Shown piece after piece: positions 1 through 12,692 of a stretch of 64,000 nt of DNA. A program made the translations under genes and the position numbers. The stretch's first letter is position 1; each line of letters begins with the position of its first letter. The stretch is from positions 3,169,206 through 3,233,205 of the forward strand of contig CAJQUN010000007.1 in assembly GCA_907163345.1 (NCBI GenBank). Reading direction: 5' to 3'. Source of the stretch: Haberlea rhodopensis. Taxonomy: Eukaryota; Streptophyta; Magnoliopsida; Lamiales; Gesneriaceae. The notes beneath the pieces are model-generated. The model worked only from the letters and a program-made list of their open reading frames with translations. It searched no databases and was not told the origin of the DNA.

Positions 1-12
1 GATACAGGATTT

Positions 13-1369
13 TGTTAGCCTTAACATTCATTTTGGGGAATGTAATTAAATAACTATTGAAGTTTCATTTTGGCCTGTAATTACTTTGAGCTCACATAAC
101 AACCAGAACTCTAAGATGTCTCTAATATATGTTTAGTTCATAATACGCTATTAAAATGACGTTAAGGTAGGAAGACCCTACACAAATACAATGAATAGAG
201 TGAATATATATGGCACAAATGATCCCTAACTAGATCTGATGTAGCAAGGTAATTGGTGCCTAAAATCTGGGCTTGCTCTCTTTCAAGCTGTTCTCTTCTT
301 GTAAGCTGCCCATTTTGAATCCCAAGTGGGTTTGCTTTGATCTTGTTTGGATTGATCTTCAATCCCTTATTTGAGCTTCCAAGACTTGTATATATAGCCC
401 TAAACAATGATATATACGTTAGACACAAGAATATGCCCGTTGGAAAAGGTTCTACACCATTCCCGGGCTTGCAACGGTCATATTCTGGTTTCTGGGATCT
501 TTGTATTTCGGACCGGACTGGCCGGATCAATCTTGTACAGATCAGTCTGGCCGGATCAGCTTGGGCATATCAGTCTGCCCGGATCAATCTGGGCAGATCA
601 GTCTGGCCGGATCAGTCTGGACAATCAGCCTGATACAAAACAGATTGATAAACTTGCTCTTCTGATCTGTTGCTTGTAGCTCTCAATTCTTTGATTTCTG
701 GGCCAAGTGATCTACATGAAAGTTGTATCCCTTTCTCTTAGCTTTCCATGGAATTATGAATCAATCGATTTCGAGTTTATATGAGAGAGTTATGCTCGAA
801 ATACAAGGCGATGGTCCTGCTGTATGTTTGCTGGATGCAGCAGCACATGACGTGACTTGCAGAAGCTTTTTGTCCATCTTAACGTTAGATTAAGTCTTTG
901 ACTTTCAAAGATGACTTGTAGATATTTGTCTTATCTTTCCAACCCATACTGAATCGTCTCATTCCGATAAGTGAGCTAAGAGTTATGCCCAACAGACTGA
1001 CAGTTGCTTGCTGTAATAGCTTGCTGTTTCTTCGCGGTACAGCTCGATCTTGCAGGCGTCTTTTCTCATTGATAACATTCGAACTAGCCGATTTGTTTGA
1101 AAAATGACTTTTTGTATTTTTAGTTGGCTGTTCATCATCTTTGGAAGCACACCATTTCGATATCCGAGCTATGAGATATGATTGAAACAATTCGCTCTGC
1201 CAAGATTTCAGTCTTGGTCCAGTTTGATATTTTCAAGTTACTTCTTTATAATTCATCAAGCTCTTAATTATGATCTATGAACTGCACACTTGATGAAATA
1301 TGTTAGCAACACAATAACAAGTTTTGTTAACATCAAAACCAAGATTATTCAGGTTTTCAAAACCTAACA
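13..1369 (-). mobile_element. LTR-like unit abutting the AT-rich array
   Basis: The unit starts TGTTAG at 13 and ends CTAACA at 1369, exactly where the AT-rich array begins. Inverted TG...CA ends and a length of about 1.36 kb suit a copia-type LTR. Read on the minus strand, a TATA-like GGCTATATATAC lies near 388-400, a plausible LTR promoter. No target-site duplication joins positions 8-12 to 1370-1374, so it is more likely the 5' LTR of an element running off the left edge than a solo LTR. I see no clear primer binding site in the 12 bases left of it. Open frames inside it have no recognisable product. Confidence 0.5.
515..632. repeat. Short tandem repeat inside the left LTR
   Basis: About six imperfect copies of a ~20 bp unit built on GATCAGTCTGGCCG follow one another. 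They vary between TGGCCGG, TGCCCGG and TGGGCAG. Short tandem repeats are common in the U3 of plant copia LTRs, so this may be an enhancer-like array. That role is inferred. Confidence 0.6.
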
Positions 1370-2095
1370 GTATATATAGTATCACAAATTAGCTTATATA
1401 GTACCACAAATTAGTATATATAGTACAACAAATTAGCTTATATAATACCACAATTTAGTATATATAGTACCACGAATCAGTATATGTTGTACCATAAATT
1501 AGTATATATAGTACCACAAATTGCTTATATAGTACCTCAATTTAGCTCATATAGTACCACATATCAGTATATGTAGTATCATAAGTTATGTCATATAGTA
1601 CCACAAATTAGCTTATGTAGTACCACAAATTAGGTTATATAGCACCACAATTTAGCTCGTATAGTACCACAAATCAGTATATGTGATACCACATATTAGT
1701 ATATATAGTATCACAAATTAGCTTATATAGTACCACATTTTAGTATATATAGTACTACAAATTAGCTTATATACTACCATAATTTAGTATATATCCACAT
1801 TTTAGCTCATATAATACCACGAATCAGTATATGTACCATAAATTAGTATATATAGTACCACAAATGAGCTTATATAGTACCACAATTTAGCTCATTTAGT
1901 ACCACAAAAAAGTATATGTAGTACCATAAATTATGTCATATAGTACCACAAATTAGCTTATGTAGTACCACGAATTAGTATATATAGTACAACAAATTGC
2001 TTATGTAATACCACAAATTAGGTTATATAGTACCACAAATTATATATTATATAATACCACACATTATTATATATGGTACCACAAATGAGTATATA
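1370..2095 (+). repeat. AT-rich degenerate array, part 1
   Basis: Over thirty imperfect copies of a ~22 bp unit, roughly TATATAGTACCACAAATTAG, lie head to tail. CTTATA and TATATA variants alternate. The same unit recurs at 2686-2880, 13866-15343 and 27522-28032, so all four tracts look like pieces of one array separated by insertions. Open frames here are chance. Confidence 0.8.
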
Positions 2096-2685
2096 TGTAA
2101 CGCCCTGGGCCCAAGCTCACGCAAGTACGACTGCACAATGGGCTCATATAACAACTACTTCATATCCGTCATCGATCAACGAAATGGTTAACCCAAGTTG
2201 TTATAGGTGTCCTTTGTAACCACTTATAAGCCATTTTAAACTTTCAATTTTTACCCATTTGGTACAAGGGTATCACAATCAACCTTCCTTCAGAACGCGA
2301 CGTCCACGTCGTGGCTTAATCCATCGATACACCAGAGCCAGGAATCTAGAGGTGGCTCCTACAGGTTCAAGAAGTGGCTTCTGTACATGTAGCACTTTGC
2401 CCCGCAGGTTCAAGAGGTGGCTCCCACGTATGTTGCACTTTGCGCGCATATCACTTATCTCCCCGTGTTTTCCTTGCTGGTGACTTGGCTCTGATACCAT
2501 TCTGTCATGCCTCGGGCCCAAGCCCATGCAAGCACAGCTGCACAATGGGCTCATATAGCAACTACTTCGTATCCGTCATTGCTCTACGTAAATGGCTAAC
2601 TCAAGTTGCTATAGGTGTCATTTGTAACTCCTTATAAACCATTTTAAACTTCCAATTTTTACCCATGTGGGACAAGGGTATCACA
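2096..2685 (-). mobile_element. TRIM-like miniature LTR retrotransposon
   Basis: Two direct repeats of about 182 bp (2096-2277 and 2503-2685) flank about 225 bp. Read on the minus strand each starts TGTGATACCC and ends with CA. Just inside the right repeat, GCTCTGATACCA (2489-2500) is the reverse complement of the initiator-Met tRNA primer site. Next to the left repeat a purine-rich GAAGGAAGG (minus) fits a polypurine tract. The 5 bp ATATA occurs at 2091-2095 and 2686-2690 as target-site duplication. Size, primer site and lack of coding capacity match terminal-repeat retrotransposons in miniature. No 5S-rRNA-like segment is evident, so it is not an obvious Cassandra element. Reading frames through it are chance. 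Confidence 0.85.
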
Positions 2686-3192
2686 ATATATAACAACACA
2701 AATCAGTATATCTAGTACCATAAATTAGCTATGTGGTATACTAAGTTGTGGTACTAGATAAGCTAATTTTTGGTACTATATAACATAATTTTGCTGGTAC
2801 TATATAAGCTAATTTATGGTACTATATATACTAATTCGTGGTATGACATAAGCTAATTTGTGGTACTATAATTTATACGATTACCTACTATTGTAAAATA
2901 AAATGCATCACAAAATACTTTTATTTGGTATTATTTAACGTAAGATATGATAGTAATTATATGCAAATATAATCATATCTAACAATTAGTATCACATTAG
3001 ATATATACTATTTGATATAGTTACTAATACAATTAATGTGAAAATAAAATCATAGATGATATTATATGAAATCTAAGTGTTGATTACATTACATGTTATT
3101 TTACAATAATACATAATCATAGATAATATAGTACAACGTTAAATTTATATTATTTGATATAGTTACTACGAGTTATTAGCACAAATAATATG
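2686..3192. repeat. AT-rich array, part 2, with orientation flip
   Basis: The first ~50 bp keep the GTACCACAAAT orientation. From about 2730 the units read as the reverse complement (GTGGTACTATATAAGC). Beyond 2880 the sequence becomes unordered AT-rich DNA up to the insertion site of element A. The last five bases (ATATG) are that element's target site. Confidence 0.75.
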
Positions 3193-4358
3193 TGTTAGGA
3201 TCGGTCCGGAGTGTTTAGAGGGGGGGTGAATGAACACTCCTATTAAAAATTAATCCATTGTGATTTCGTAGTGAAAGAAATCTGTTTCTTAATCAACCCT
3301 ATTGCAGAACACCACTGAATATTTTAGTGCGGAATGGTCTGTTCTTAAATAAGTAAGAACGGCTCGATGGCTTGAATAATGGAACGAGTGCAGAAAGATA
3401 AAAACACAGAATATGTTTCTGGAAGTTCGAAGGTGGTGTAATCCTTCTACGTCTCCCCTTCTTCCAATTAAGAAAGGATTTCACTAGAAGACTTTGATTT
3501 ATACAATCCTGTTGTACAAACCCGATTCAGCTGGATTTACCTCACTACCAGACTGAAACTCCTAGTCACTCGATCTGTTCAGACACACTATATCTGACAG
3601 TTACAATAATTTCTCACTTCTATCTTTCAATACAGAATACACAAGATAGACTTTTGTCTATGCACACAGTGATCCTAAAATGATCAAATATTACAATGTA
3701 TTCGTGCTTAAGAAGAATTTCAGCTCGAGAGCTTCTGAGCTTGTAAGCTTGTGCTGTTTTGCTTTCTTGTGCGTTTTTCAATTGATCAGCGAGAGTCTGC
3801 TTGGGATCTTCTGATGCATCCTTTTATAGTTGCATGTACCAACGACATTATTCCCTTAATGTGCAACTTTTGACTCTGCTTATACTCTGAGTAAGCTACA
3901 GTCTTCTTCTTTAAGGTACTTGCCATTCTGGTTCATGCTTTCGGCGACTGTCAGGTAAGCTCTTCTTTGTCTTCTTACCTTTTATGGTAATCTTCAGTCT
4001 AAGGTCTTTTTCAGCATTAATTGCGACATTAAATGCTTCAATAAATAGTCGTTAATGATTCGGACTGAAGAACCAATCTTTATTCATCCTTGACTGCTCT
4101 GATCTGATATAGGTTGAGATCGATCTGAAGCTTCGATCTAGTCAGTCTGATTTCTATCGATCCGATCTGATATGACTCATCAGCTTGATCTGTTTTGAGC
4201 GATCGATCTGGTCAGTCTGATTTCTATCGTTCCGGTCTGATATGCCTCATCAGCTTGATCTGTTTTGAGCGATCGATCTGGTCAGTCTGATTTCTCTCGA
4301 TCCGGTCTGATATGTTTTGTCATCTTTAAAATCTCATCGATAAGGTCCGGAACTAACA
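3193..4358 (-). repeat. Element A 3' LTR
   Basis: TGTTAG...CTAACA ends are present. On the minus strand this is the downstream LTR, bordered by the polypurine tract. It contains a tandem repeat of 70 bp units (4134-4203, 4204-4273, then a partial copy to about 4318) rich in CGATCGATCTGRTCAG. Compared with the other LTR it carries scattered substitutions and small indels, for example near 3260 and 3310. Confidence 0.93.
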
Positions 4359-4372
4359 AATTTCCCCTTTTT
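4359..4372 (-). other. Element A polypurine tract
   Basis: AAAAAGGGGAAATT on the minus strand lies directly against the 3' LTR. It is preceded by TTTTGTCATCATC, as in Sireviruses. It would prime plus-strand DNA synthesis. A second copy of the motif is embedded in the end of ORF3 near 4659-4672. Confidence 0.85.
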
Positions 4373-4609
4373 GATGATGACAAAACATAGCTTCTAAATC
4401 TTTTTATCCAGTCTTTTAAGAACTCTGAAGCGTATACTTTCGGATCGATTACTTCTTCTTGTTCAAAATAAATGAACATAATAAAGTTGAATTTTGGATC
4501 GATTAAGCTTTTTATATATTTTAGTTCAAAATAAATGAACAAGGACTTAACGAAAAAGGATTTTGTTTATTGATCACCAAAAATCCTATATACAGACAGT
4601 CTGATAATT

Positions 4610-7074
4610 CTATTTTCTAGAAGACTGAGGCGGATGCGGCTTGAAGTCTTTTCTCTTTTCCCCCTTTTTGTCAGCAGCAATCTCTTGGAGAAAATCAACA
4701 ATTTGTGCTAGCTGAGCGCTGATAGCATCAAGACGAGTGTCTTGAGAGCGAAGGGAATTGGCGACGGATGCTCTGACTTCAGTGGCCAGATCGATCTGCT
4801 CTTTTCTCAGGCTGTTCTTATAAGTAGCTTGCTGAGAGAACAGATCATTCATTCCTCGCTGAAGGCTGCTGATACTGGCTGTCATCTTCTCTTTAAAAGA
4901 ATCAAAGTCCAAGGATGTAACCCTCTGGCCTTGATGAACCTCTATAACACGCTGAGAGAGAGACATACAGTTGTCGGAGAGGTGCTGAAGGGTCCTTGCC
5001 AGGGATGGAGGTGCATCAGATAGTTGGCTTGGAGAGTGATCTGATGACGACAAGGCTTGATCAGTTTCTGCAGCAATGGGTATGAGTGAAGACATAACAG
5101 CTTGGCGACTTTCGGACCGGATCAAGGTGACCAAATCCGAAGAGAATTCTTCTATGAAAGCTATATCTTCATCTGTTTGAACTGGAGGAGTGCTGTGTCT
5201 GGAAGGCTCCTCAATCTGGAGAGCTGCAACAACGGTGGACACCACCATATCCGGATCGACGAACTCTGGTGTGCCAACTGTTGTAAGTGCTGCGGTTGGA
5301 CTGATTTGAACATGGGAGACTGATGATCCCAGAGGAATAGACTTTGTTGGAGAGTCCAACAAAACATTCAAGGGTTCATCTTCTGTAGCAGACGGAGCAT
5401 TAGTCATTGGCTGCTCCGCTGTCTGATCCGCTATGCGTTCTGCTGTCTGATCTGATGTCTGGTCTGCTGCTCCAGAGGGAACAACCTCTATGAAAGGGTC
5501 TGTCAGACTCTTGCTTGCAGATAGATGATCCGGGATGGGTACTGGAGTGGATATGCTAAGCTTCTGCCGTTGAAATCGGACAGCTAAGTGAAGAGCATGG
5601 ATATCCATTTCCAATTGGGCGATAACAACACCATCATCTTTGGCAGTTGGAGCATTCGGATCGAAGTTTGCTTTCTTAGCATCCAAAAGCAAATTCGCCA
5701 GTCTGAATCTCTGATTTGCCTTAAAGAGATCTTTGCGCTGCACAGCAATGCGAACATCATCAGTCTCTGTTCCCTTGAGGACTTCTTCTTCCATTTTCTG
5801 TAGGCGTTTCAGTTTGCCGAAGAACATCCCAATGTGGTTGATTGTTCTGTATTCGACATACTCATCAAAAACTACAACAAGCGCCTTCACCTTCTCATCA
5901 ACATCCTCCATAGCGACGTCGATGGCTGTTTGCGCTGCAGATTTGGGTTTGGAGGAGAGGGGTTCAGAGAGAATGGCTTTGCCCTTGCCTGTGGAAGATG
6001 GAGATTTGATCCCTGATTGAGTATAGTCTCCCAACTCAGTGATAACAATCCCTTTGACCACGGGGATGGCAGAGGGAACTCGGATGGTTACTTTGGGTGC
6101 AGTGGTTGAAGCGGTTGAAAGTTGGGTTGTAGGTTGGGGTGCAGGGGTGGCTTTTGTTGGAGGCAATATGGGTAGGGTTTTGAGAGGTAACGTTTTGTGT
6201 GGCTTGGTGATCTGGGTTCTTGGCTTTTTGGGAAGGGGCTTGACTGGTGATGAAGGAGCAGACTGAGTTTCCTCGGAGTCAGTCTGAATGGTCAATTTGC
6301 GCTTGACCCGAGGTTTTCGAGCAACAGCCTGTTCTTCTCCCTTCTCAATCTTGACAGCCACCAGATCGGTAGGGGTGGATGGAGCACTCTTGGACTTCAG
6401 TAGTGCTAGCCTTTGGAGTTGAGAATTTTAAAGGGACTTAGAGCAGACTGCTTCCCCAGCTCGATGTCCAAAGTCTCCAGTAGCTTGCTGAGAGGAACAA
6501 CAAAACAGACGGCCTGTTTGGAGGCAATCACTGTTTCCAACAAGACTCCAAATAGAATTACGGACCAGTTCATCTTCTGTCCAGAAACAATAGCAGCCAT
6601 GGCCCTGAACTTCTCGGCAGTGACGACGTCAAAACTTCCGGCTTTTCCCAATAAAGGTTTGCCAACGATCTCGCATAACACCTGGAAATGAAATAGCATT
6701 TCCTTCTTCTTGAATGAAGGCTGCAGGCGGTGGCCAAAGATAGATACTTTCCCCTGAAGAGGTGTGAGAGAAGCTTGAGGAATCTGGCCAAACTCAGTCA
6801 GTCCGGAGTTGGGAAGACCAAAAGTCTTTGCCAGCGTCGACGGAGAGATTTCAAATGATTTTCCCTTTACGGTGGTGGAGATGAGAGACTTCTGAGATAC
6901 AGCATTGGCGAATAGTTCGCGAATCTCTGACTCGTAAACCACCGTGCCACATTCCAGAAAATTTCTTAATCCAGACGATTCCAAAGCTCGGAAAATAGAG
7001 ACTATCTCTGTATCTTCAGCCCTGTAAATATCATCGAACTCAACGGAGAGAGAGTTGTGAGTTATAGTGGCCAT
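4610..7074 (-). pseudogene. Element A third ORF (after pol), frameshifted
   Basis: Two open frames form one broken gene. 7074-6406 encodes a 222-residue N-terminal part and 6361-4610 about 583 residues. They are in different frames, and the shift lies about 6410-6440. The N-terminal part matches ORF3 of element B (shared LxKAGSFD, EKF and NWS blocks). The C-terminal part is rich in Pro, Ser and Thr, then has a helical, coiled-coil-like stretch and a basic tail with DKKGEKRKDF. No signal peptide or membrane segment stands out. In related Sireviruses this slot holds an env-like gene, but nothing here shows an envelope function. Its N-terminus may belong to the Pfam putative plant transposon protein family; that is recalled and unchecked. 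Confidence 0.75.
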
Positions 7075-7474
7075 TTGAGTGTAATGGAAATATGAAGAGA
7101 TTAAAGGAAATAAAGAGTTAGAGAGCAGACGACGGTAATTGGTAAAAAGTGAATGAAAGTGAAATGTTCAGCCCGCTAAATAAGAGAGAAAAGACAAGTG
7201 TCTTTATCTCGATGACTGAGCATTAAATAATTCAAAATAAACGGTCAGGATAAAAGAGGGATAAGGCGGTTAAAATTGCGATCAGTCCGGGCTGTTTTTG
7301 TTTTAAATAAATATTAAATAAAGGATTTGTTAACCATATAGATCATAGGATAACATCAGATTGTCATAGATCGGTCTGAAAGTTCGGACCGGTCTGTGTC
7401 TTTCGGAACATTGTATTATCGATCTGGGCCAACAAAAATCTTTAAAAAGCGAAAAGAAGAAAGCATCTAAACTA

Positions 7475-10400
7475 TCAAGATAAGTCTATTAAACCAAGAA
7501 TTTCACGAAAATAATTAAACTTAGCCTCAGGAAGCGGTTTGGTGAAGATATCTGCTGCTTGCTGCTCTGTTGAGATATGCTCGATCCGAATTTCCTTTTT
7601 GCCAACATGATCTCGAATAAAATGATGTCTTATATCAATATGCTTTTTTCGAGAGTGCAAAACTGGATTGTACATTATAGCGATTGCACTTGTGTTGTCG
7701 CAAAATATCGGAGAGTCAACGGCTTGAATGCCATAGTCTTTGAGCTGGTGTTTAATCCAGAGCATTTGAGCGCAACAGCTTCCAGCGGCAAGATATTCTG
7801 CTTCAGCTGTAGATGTGGCAATAGATGTTTACTTCTTACTGAACCAAGAGATCAATCTTTCACCTAGAAATTGACATGTTCCACTGGTGCTTTTACGATC
7901 AATCTTTCAGCTAGCGTAGTCTGCGTCTGAATATCCGATCAAGCTGAAGTTTGAATCTTTGGAGTACCAAAGACCAACGTTCTGAGATCCTTTTAAGTAT
8001 TTCAGAATACGCTTAGCAGCAATAAAATGTGATTGCTTTGGTTCTGACTGAAATCTGGCACACATACAGACTGAGAACATAATATCAGGCCGGCTCGCTG
8101 TAAGATATAAGAGCGATCCGATCAGTCCGCGATACATAGATACTTCAACTGCTGTTCCCCCTTCGTCTTTATCTAACTTGATTGAAGGACTCATTGGAGT
8201 TGATGCAGTTGAACATGTTTCCATTCCGAATCTCTTAAGAAGCTCTTTGGTATACTTGGTTTGGTTGATGAAAATACCATTGCTGAGCTGTTTGACTTGA
8301 AGACCCAAAAAGAATGAAAGTTCTCCCATCATGCTCATTTCAAACTGTCCCTGCATTAACTTAGAGAATTTCTCGCATAATTTGGGGTTAGTTGACCCAA
8401 AAATTATATCATCAACATAAATCTGAACTAAAAGGGTATGTTCCCCCTTAATAAATTTAAAGAGAGTTTTATCTACTGAGCCGATCTGAAAATCATGGTT
8501 CAGCAGAAAATTGAGATAGAGTGTCATACCAGGCTCTTGGAGCTTGTTTCAGACCATATACTGCTTTATTCAGTAGATATACATGATTAGGAAATGAGTG
8601 GTTCTGAAATCCAGGAGGTTGCTCAATGTAGACTTCCTCTTGAAGCTTACCATTAAGAAAGGCACTCTTGACGTCCATTTGATATACCTTGAAGTCTTTA
8701 AAGGCAGCATATGCAAGAAAGATTCGGATGGCTTCAAGTCTGGCGACTGGTGCAAAGGATTCATCGAAGTCAATTCCTTCTTCTTGTCGGAATCCTTGTG
8801 CCACCAGTCTAGCCTTGTTTCTAACCACAGTTCCATCTGCGTCCAGCTTGTTTCTGAAAACCCATCTGGTTCCAATAACAGGCAGATCGCTTGGCCTGGG
8901 GGTTAGACTCCAAACTTGATTTTGTTCGAATTGATTAAGTTCTTCTTGCATGACCTTAATCCAGTTGAAGTCAGTCAACGCTTCATCGATCTTCTTAGGT
9001 TCCAGAGTTGAGATGAAGGCAGCATGAGTGAATTCATCCATCATCTGTCCTCTGGTTCTAATCGGTGCAGAGGGACTTCCAATCACTAGATTAGGTGGAT
9101 GCCTCTTAGTCCATCGATAACTCGATTCTGGATTGTCTGGTCCAGACGGATGAATAGTAGCGACATGATCAGCATCTTCTTTGATATGAGAGTTTGAATT
9201 ATCCGGATCGGCTCGATCTGAAGAAGCTTCATTGCCCTGATCCGATCTGTCTGGTACTTCAGGTTCCGGTGGATTGTCTCTTGACCTGTTAGCTACAATC
9301 TCATCATCACTGTTAGCTTCGAGATGGATATTTTCCATCTGATTTTGAATTGATTATTTGTTACCCTCAACACATAAAGATTCATCAAAAACTACATGAA
9401 CTGATTCTTCTACAGTTAAGGTGCGATTATTGAAAACTCAATAAGCTTTGCTAGTTGATGAGTATCCTAAGAATATTACATTTCTGACTTAGCTTCAAAT
9501 GCTTGTAAGATGATTCTTACCATTGTTGTGAATGAAGCATTTGCAGCCAAATACATGAAGATGAGAGATAGACGGTCTATTACCAGTCCATATTTCATAT
9601 GGAGTGAGATTCAATTTCTTGTTAATCATAGACCGATTTTGAGTGTAGCATGCAGTATTTACAGCTTCTGCCCAGAACTTTTGCGAAATTCCAGAATCAG
9701 CAAGCATTGTTCTTGCTGCTTCTTTAAGCGTTCTGTTTCTTCGTTCTACAACTCCATTCTGTTGAGGAGTTCGAGCGGCTGAAAACTCATGCTTAATTCC
9801 ATGATCTTCTAGAAAGGATTCAAGATTCCGATTTGAGAACTCAGTGTCTTCGTCACTTCGAATCCTATCTATGCTGGATGATTTCTCATTCTGAGTACGC
9901 TTCAACAGCTTGATCAATTTCGGATCGGTCTGATCTTTACTGCTCAAAAATATAGTCCAAGTAAAACGTGAGTAATCATCAATAACAACAAGAGTATACC
10001 ACATTCTCCCTAAACTTGTTATTGGTATAGGACCAAACAAGTCCATGTGCAATAGTTCTAAACATCGGGAGGAGGATTTGACATTCTTGTTTTTGAAGGA
10101 TGATCTGATCTGTTTGCCCATTTGGCAAGCTTCGCAGATCTTATCCTTAGCAAAGTCGATCTTGGGCAGACCGACAACTAAATCATGTTTACACAGGCTA
10201 GATATAGTCTTAAAATTGAGATGATTCAAGCGTTTATGCCATAGCCAGTGTTTATTATCATTATTAGCGATGAAGCAAGTAGGATTATCAGGTTGAGCAA
10301 AATTCCAGTTAATCTTATATGTATTTCCATTCCTGATTCCTACAAGCATTGTCATACCGTCTGACGATTTAACAGTGCAAGTGTGTTTGTGAAATTCTAC

Positions 10401-10637
10401 AGCATAACCATTATCACATAGTTGACTTATACTAATCAGATTATAGCAAAGATTTTCAACTAACAGCACATCATTGATAATAATGTTACCATGGACAATC
10501 TTACCCTTGCCCACGGTCTTACCCTTTGAGTTATCCCCGAATATGATTTTGGGTCCAGTACATTCTGTGACTTCAGACAGCAGCTCGATGTTTCCAGTCA
10601 TGTGACGAGAACATCCACTGTCCAAGTACCAGTCTGA
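7475..10637 (-). pseudogene. Element A pol (protease, integrase, RT, RNase H), degenerate
   Basis: Pieces of a copia polyprotein run right to left. The protease DSG (WYLDSGCSRHMTG) is near 10630. The integrase HHCC region and core (DLFGPIP, VVIDDYSRFTW, TPQQNGVVERRN) follow to 9495. The RT starts at 9338 and has YQMDVKSAFLNGK and YVDDIIFGSTN. RNase H and the tail (TSAIAIMYNPVLHSRKKH) end at 7475. Breaks visible: several stops between 9495 and 9340, a one-base loss near 8510 in the RT, a stop after DADYA at about 7907, and another within the RNase H near 7830. The pol frame is -1 relative to gag. It cannot produce a full polyprotein. Confidence 0.92.
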
Positions 10638-10690
10638 TGCAAGTTTCTTCGGTACCTGTCATCAAACAAGATTATTGTTGGTACCCAATC

Positions 10691-12643
10691 CTACTTGGGT
10701 CCAGAACGGATTAGCCCTTTGGGAACCCACACCTGTATCAGCTTTAATGGCTTGTGTGTGTCTGGTGTGCTGTGAGCTGATCTGTTTCGATGTTGTGTGT
10801 GATAATGTGTGTGATATGGAAACCTTTGATTCTCATAGGGTAGTCTATATCTTCGTTGAACTGGTTTTGAATTATAGTAATTGGATGGTCTCCCTTGCCT
10901 TAGATTTTTCATCTTTGGATTTGGTCTGAAAGACGCAAAGCTTGCTGTTGCCTTTTCTTTGGCTTGGTTAACATATCCAATCCCTTTTCTTAAACCTTGA
11001 TTCATGAAAGAGACTCCCGTTTGAATTGTAGGTGCTTCATTTTCATATACTGTGCTGGATTTAACAAATGTCATTTGTTTGATTTTGTTCTTTACCAGCA
11101 ACAATTCAGATTCATCTTTGGTGCAGTCTTTGATATCAAAGCCTATGCATGTAACATCACCGACATTTCTTTGTACCTCTTGCAATTCTTCCAATGATGT
11201 TCTGGATTTTGTCCATGATTTGAAGATATGAGAAATCTTAGCATTTTGTGTGCTAATTCTCTTATTTTCTTCATGGAGCTGATCATAGGAGATTTTCAGC
11301 TTATTCAGCTCGATTTTTAGATTATTGCACTCACCCTGCTCAGAGTAGCTTGGTTTGTTGTACTCATCCATTTGATCATTGGCTTTAGCTTTACTTTTCT
11401 CAAATGATTCAGCTAAGAGTCTGTAATCATTAGCCATGTCTTGCAGTGCGGACATGAGCTCTTCACGTGTAAATTCATTTGAGTCGAGATCGAATACCTC
11501 GTCTGTTTGACTCATCTCTTCGTCTGCCATTAGACATTGAATATCTTCTTCGCTTTCGCTGGAAGAATATTCAGAGCTTTCTGAGTCTGAATCAGTCTGA
11601 GCCCATTTGCTGTTTCCTTCTTCTGCTACTATGACCTTTTGGGACTTTCCATGATTTTTGCGGTCTTTGTAGTGCTTCTTTTTCCTGTCATCACGATGCT
11701 TCTCTTTTCGTTCTTCTTTCTTCAGTCTGGTGCAATCTGCAATAAAATGTCCGGTCTTACCACAATTGTAGCAAGCCTGATCATTAACAGCATCGTCCTT
11801 TCTTGATTTATAATGATGAGAGGGTTTAAAGTTCCTATTATTTTTAGACATGAATTTACCAAATTTCTTGATAAATAATGACATAGCATCATTACTTATC
11901 TGTTCGATAGATAGATCTGTTGTGGGGGCGGTCTGGTCTGGAATGGCTGCCAGTGCTTTGTTTGGTTGAGAGATGAATGGCTCTGCTTCACCTCTGCTGA
12001 TCAGTTCGAACTCATATGCTTTAAGATCTGCGAACAGATCATGCAGTTCAACTTTGTTCAGATCTTTGGATTCCCTCATTGCAATGGTCTTAACATCCCA
12101 TTCTTTTGGCAGGACTCTCATAACTTTCAGAGCGATCTCTCTGTTTGAGTATTCCTTGCCCAGACCATTTAGCTCATTGATGATACCAGTGACTCTTTCA
12201 TCAAACTCATTTAGAGTTTCTCCAATCTTCATTTTTATGCTCTCAAATCTTTGAAGAGCAACAGTCAGCTTGTTTTCTTTGGTCTGGTCGTTCCCTTCAC
12301 ATAGCTGTGCTATCTTCTCTCAAATTTCTTTGGCAGTAGAGAACATTTTGATTTTACTGAACATGTTCTTGTCCAATGTTTTGAACAAGATGTCTTTGGC
12401 ATCGTTGTCGAGGTTTGCTTTCTTTCTTTCTTCATTAGTCCAGAGGAATCTATCCTTCTCGACCATTTGGGGTTCACCACCAGTAATGGTGGCTGTTGTA
12501 TTGACTTTCAGAATCTTCATTGGTCCATCAGTGATGACGAACCACATATCGTCATCCTGTGCTGCCAGATGAGCTTGCATTCTGATTCTCCAATCATCAT
12601 AGTCTTCTTTTGAGAACATAGGAATTTTGTTGAATGATGCCAT
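10691..12643 (-). pseudogene. Element A gag with internal nonsense codon
   Basis: The first Met (12643) opens MASFNKIPMF, followed by the UBN2-type copia gag domain, a CCHC knuckle (CYNCGKTGHFIADC) and a long acidic and helical C-terminal part ending QVWVPKGL..GPK. A TGA at 12320-12322 replaces a Trp codon that is TGG in element B, and the same frame then runs on to 10691. The gag stop (TAG, 10691-10693) sits in CCAAGTAGGATTGGGTACC, a motif shared exactly with element B. Confidence 0.9.
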
Positions 12644-12678
12644 CAGTTCGAGTGTCTTTGTGCTGATTAAGACGACCT

Positions 12679-12690
12679 GCTCTGATACCA
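12679..12690 (-). other. Element A primer binding site (tRNA-Met initiator)
   Basis: TGGTATCAGAGC on the minus strand lies two bases inside the 5' LTR. It is complementary to the 3' end of initiator-Met tRNA, the usual primer for plant copia elements. Confidence 0.9.
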
Positions 12691-12692
12691 CT

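Noticed and set aside
1370..2095. CRISPR-like array of short repeats
   Set aside because: Units are contiguous, degenerate and AT-rich with no unique spacers, and the DNA is plant nuclear.
2096..2277. Cassandra-type TRIM with 5S rRNA
   Set aside because: No 5S rRNA internal control region could be recognised in the repeats.
2259..2554. Overlapping ORFs on both strands
   Set aside because: They span the TRIM interior and its LTRs and have no recognisable domain.
4610..6361. Retroviral-type envelope gene in element A
   Set aside because: No signal peptide, membrane span or cleavage pattern visible. Position alone is not enough.
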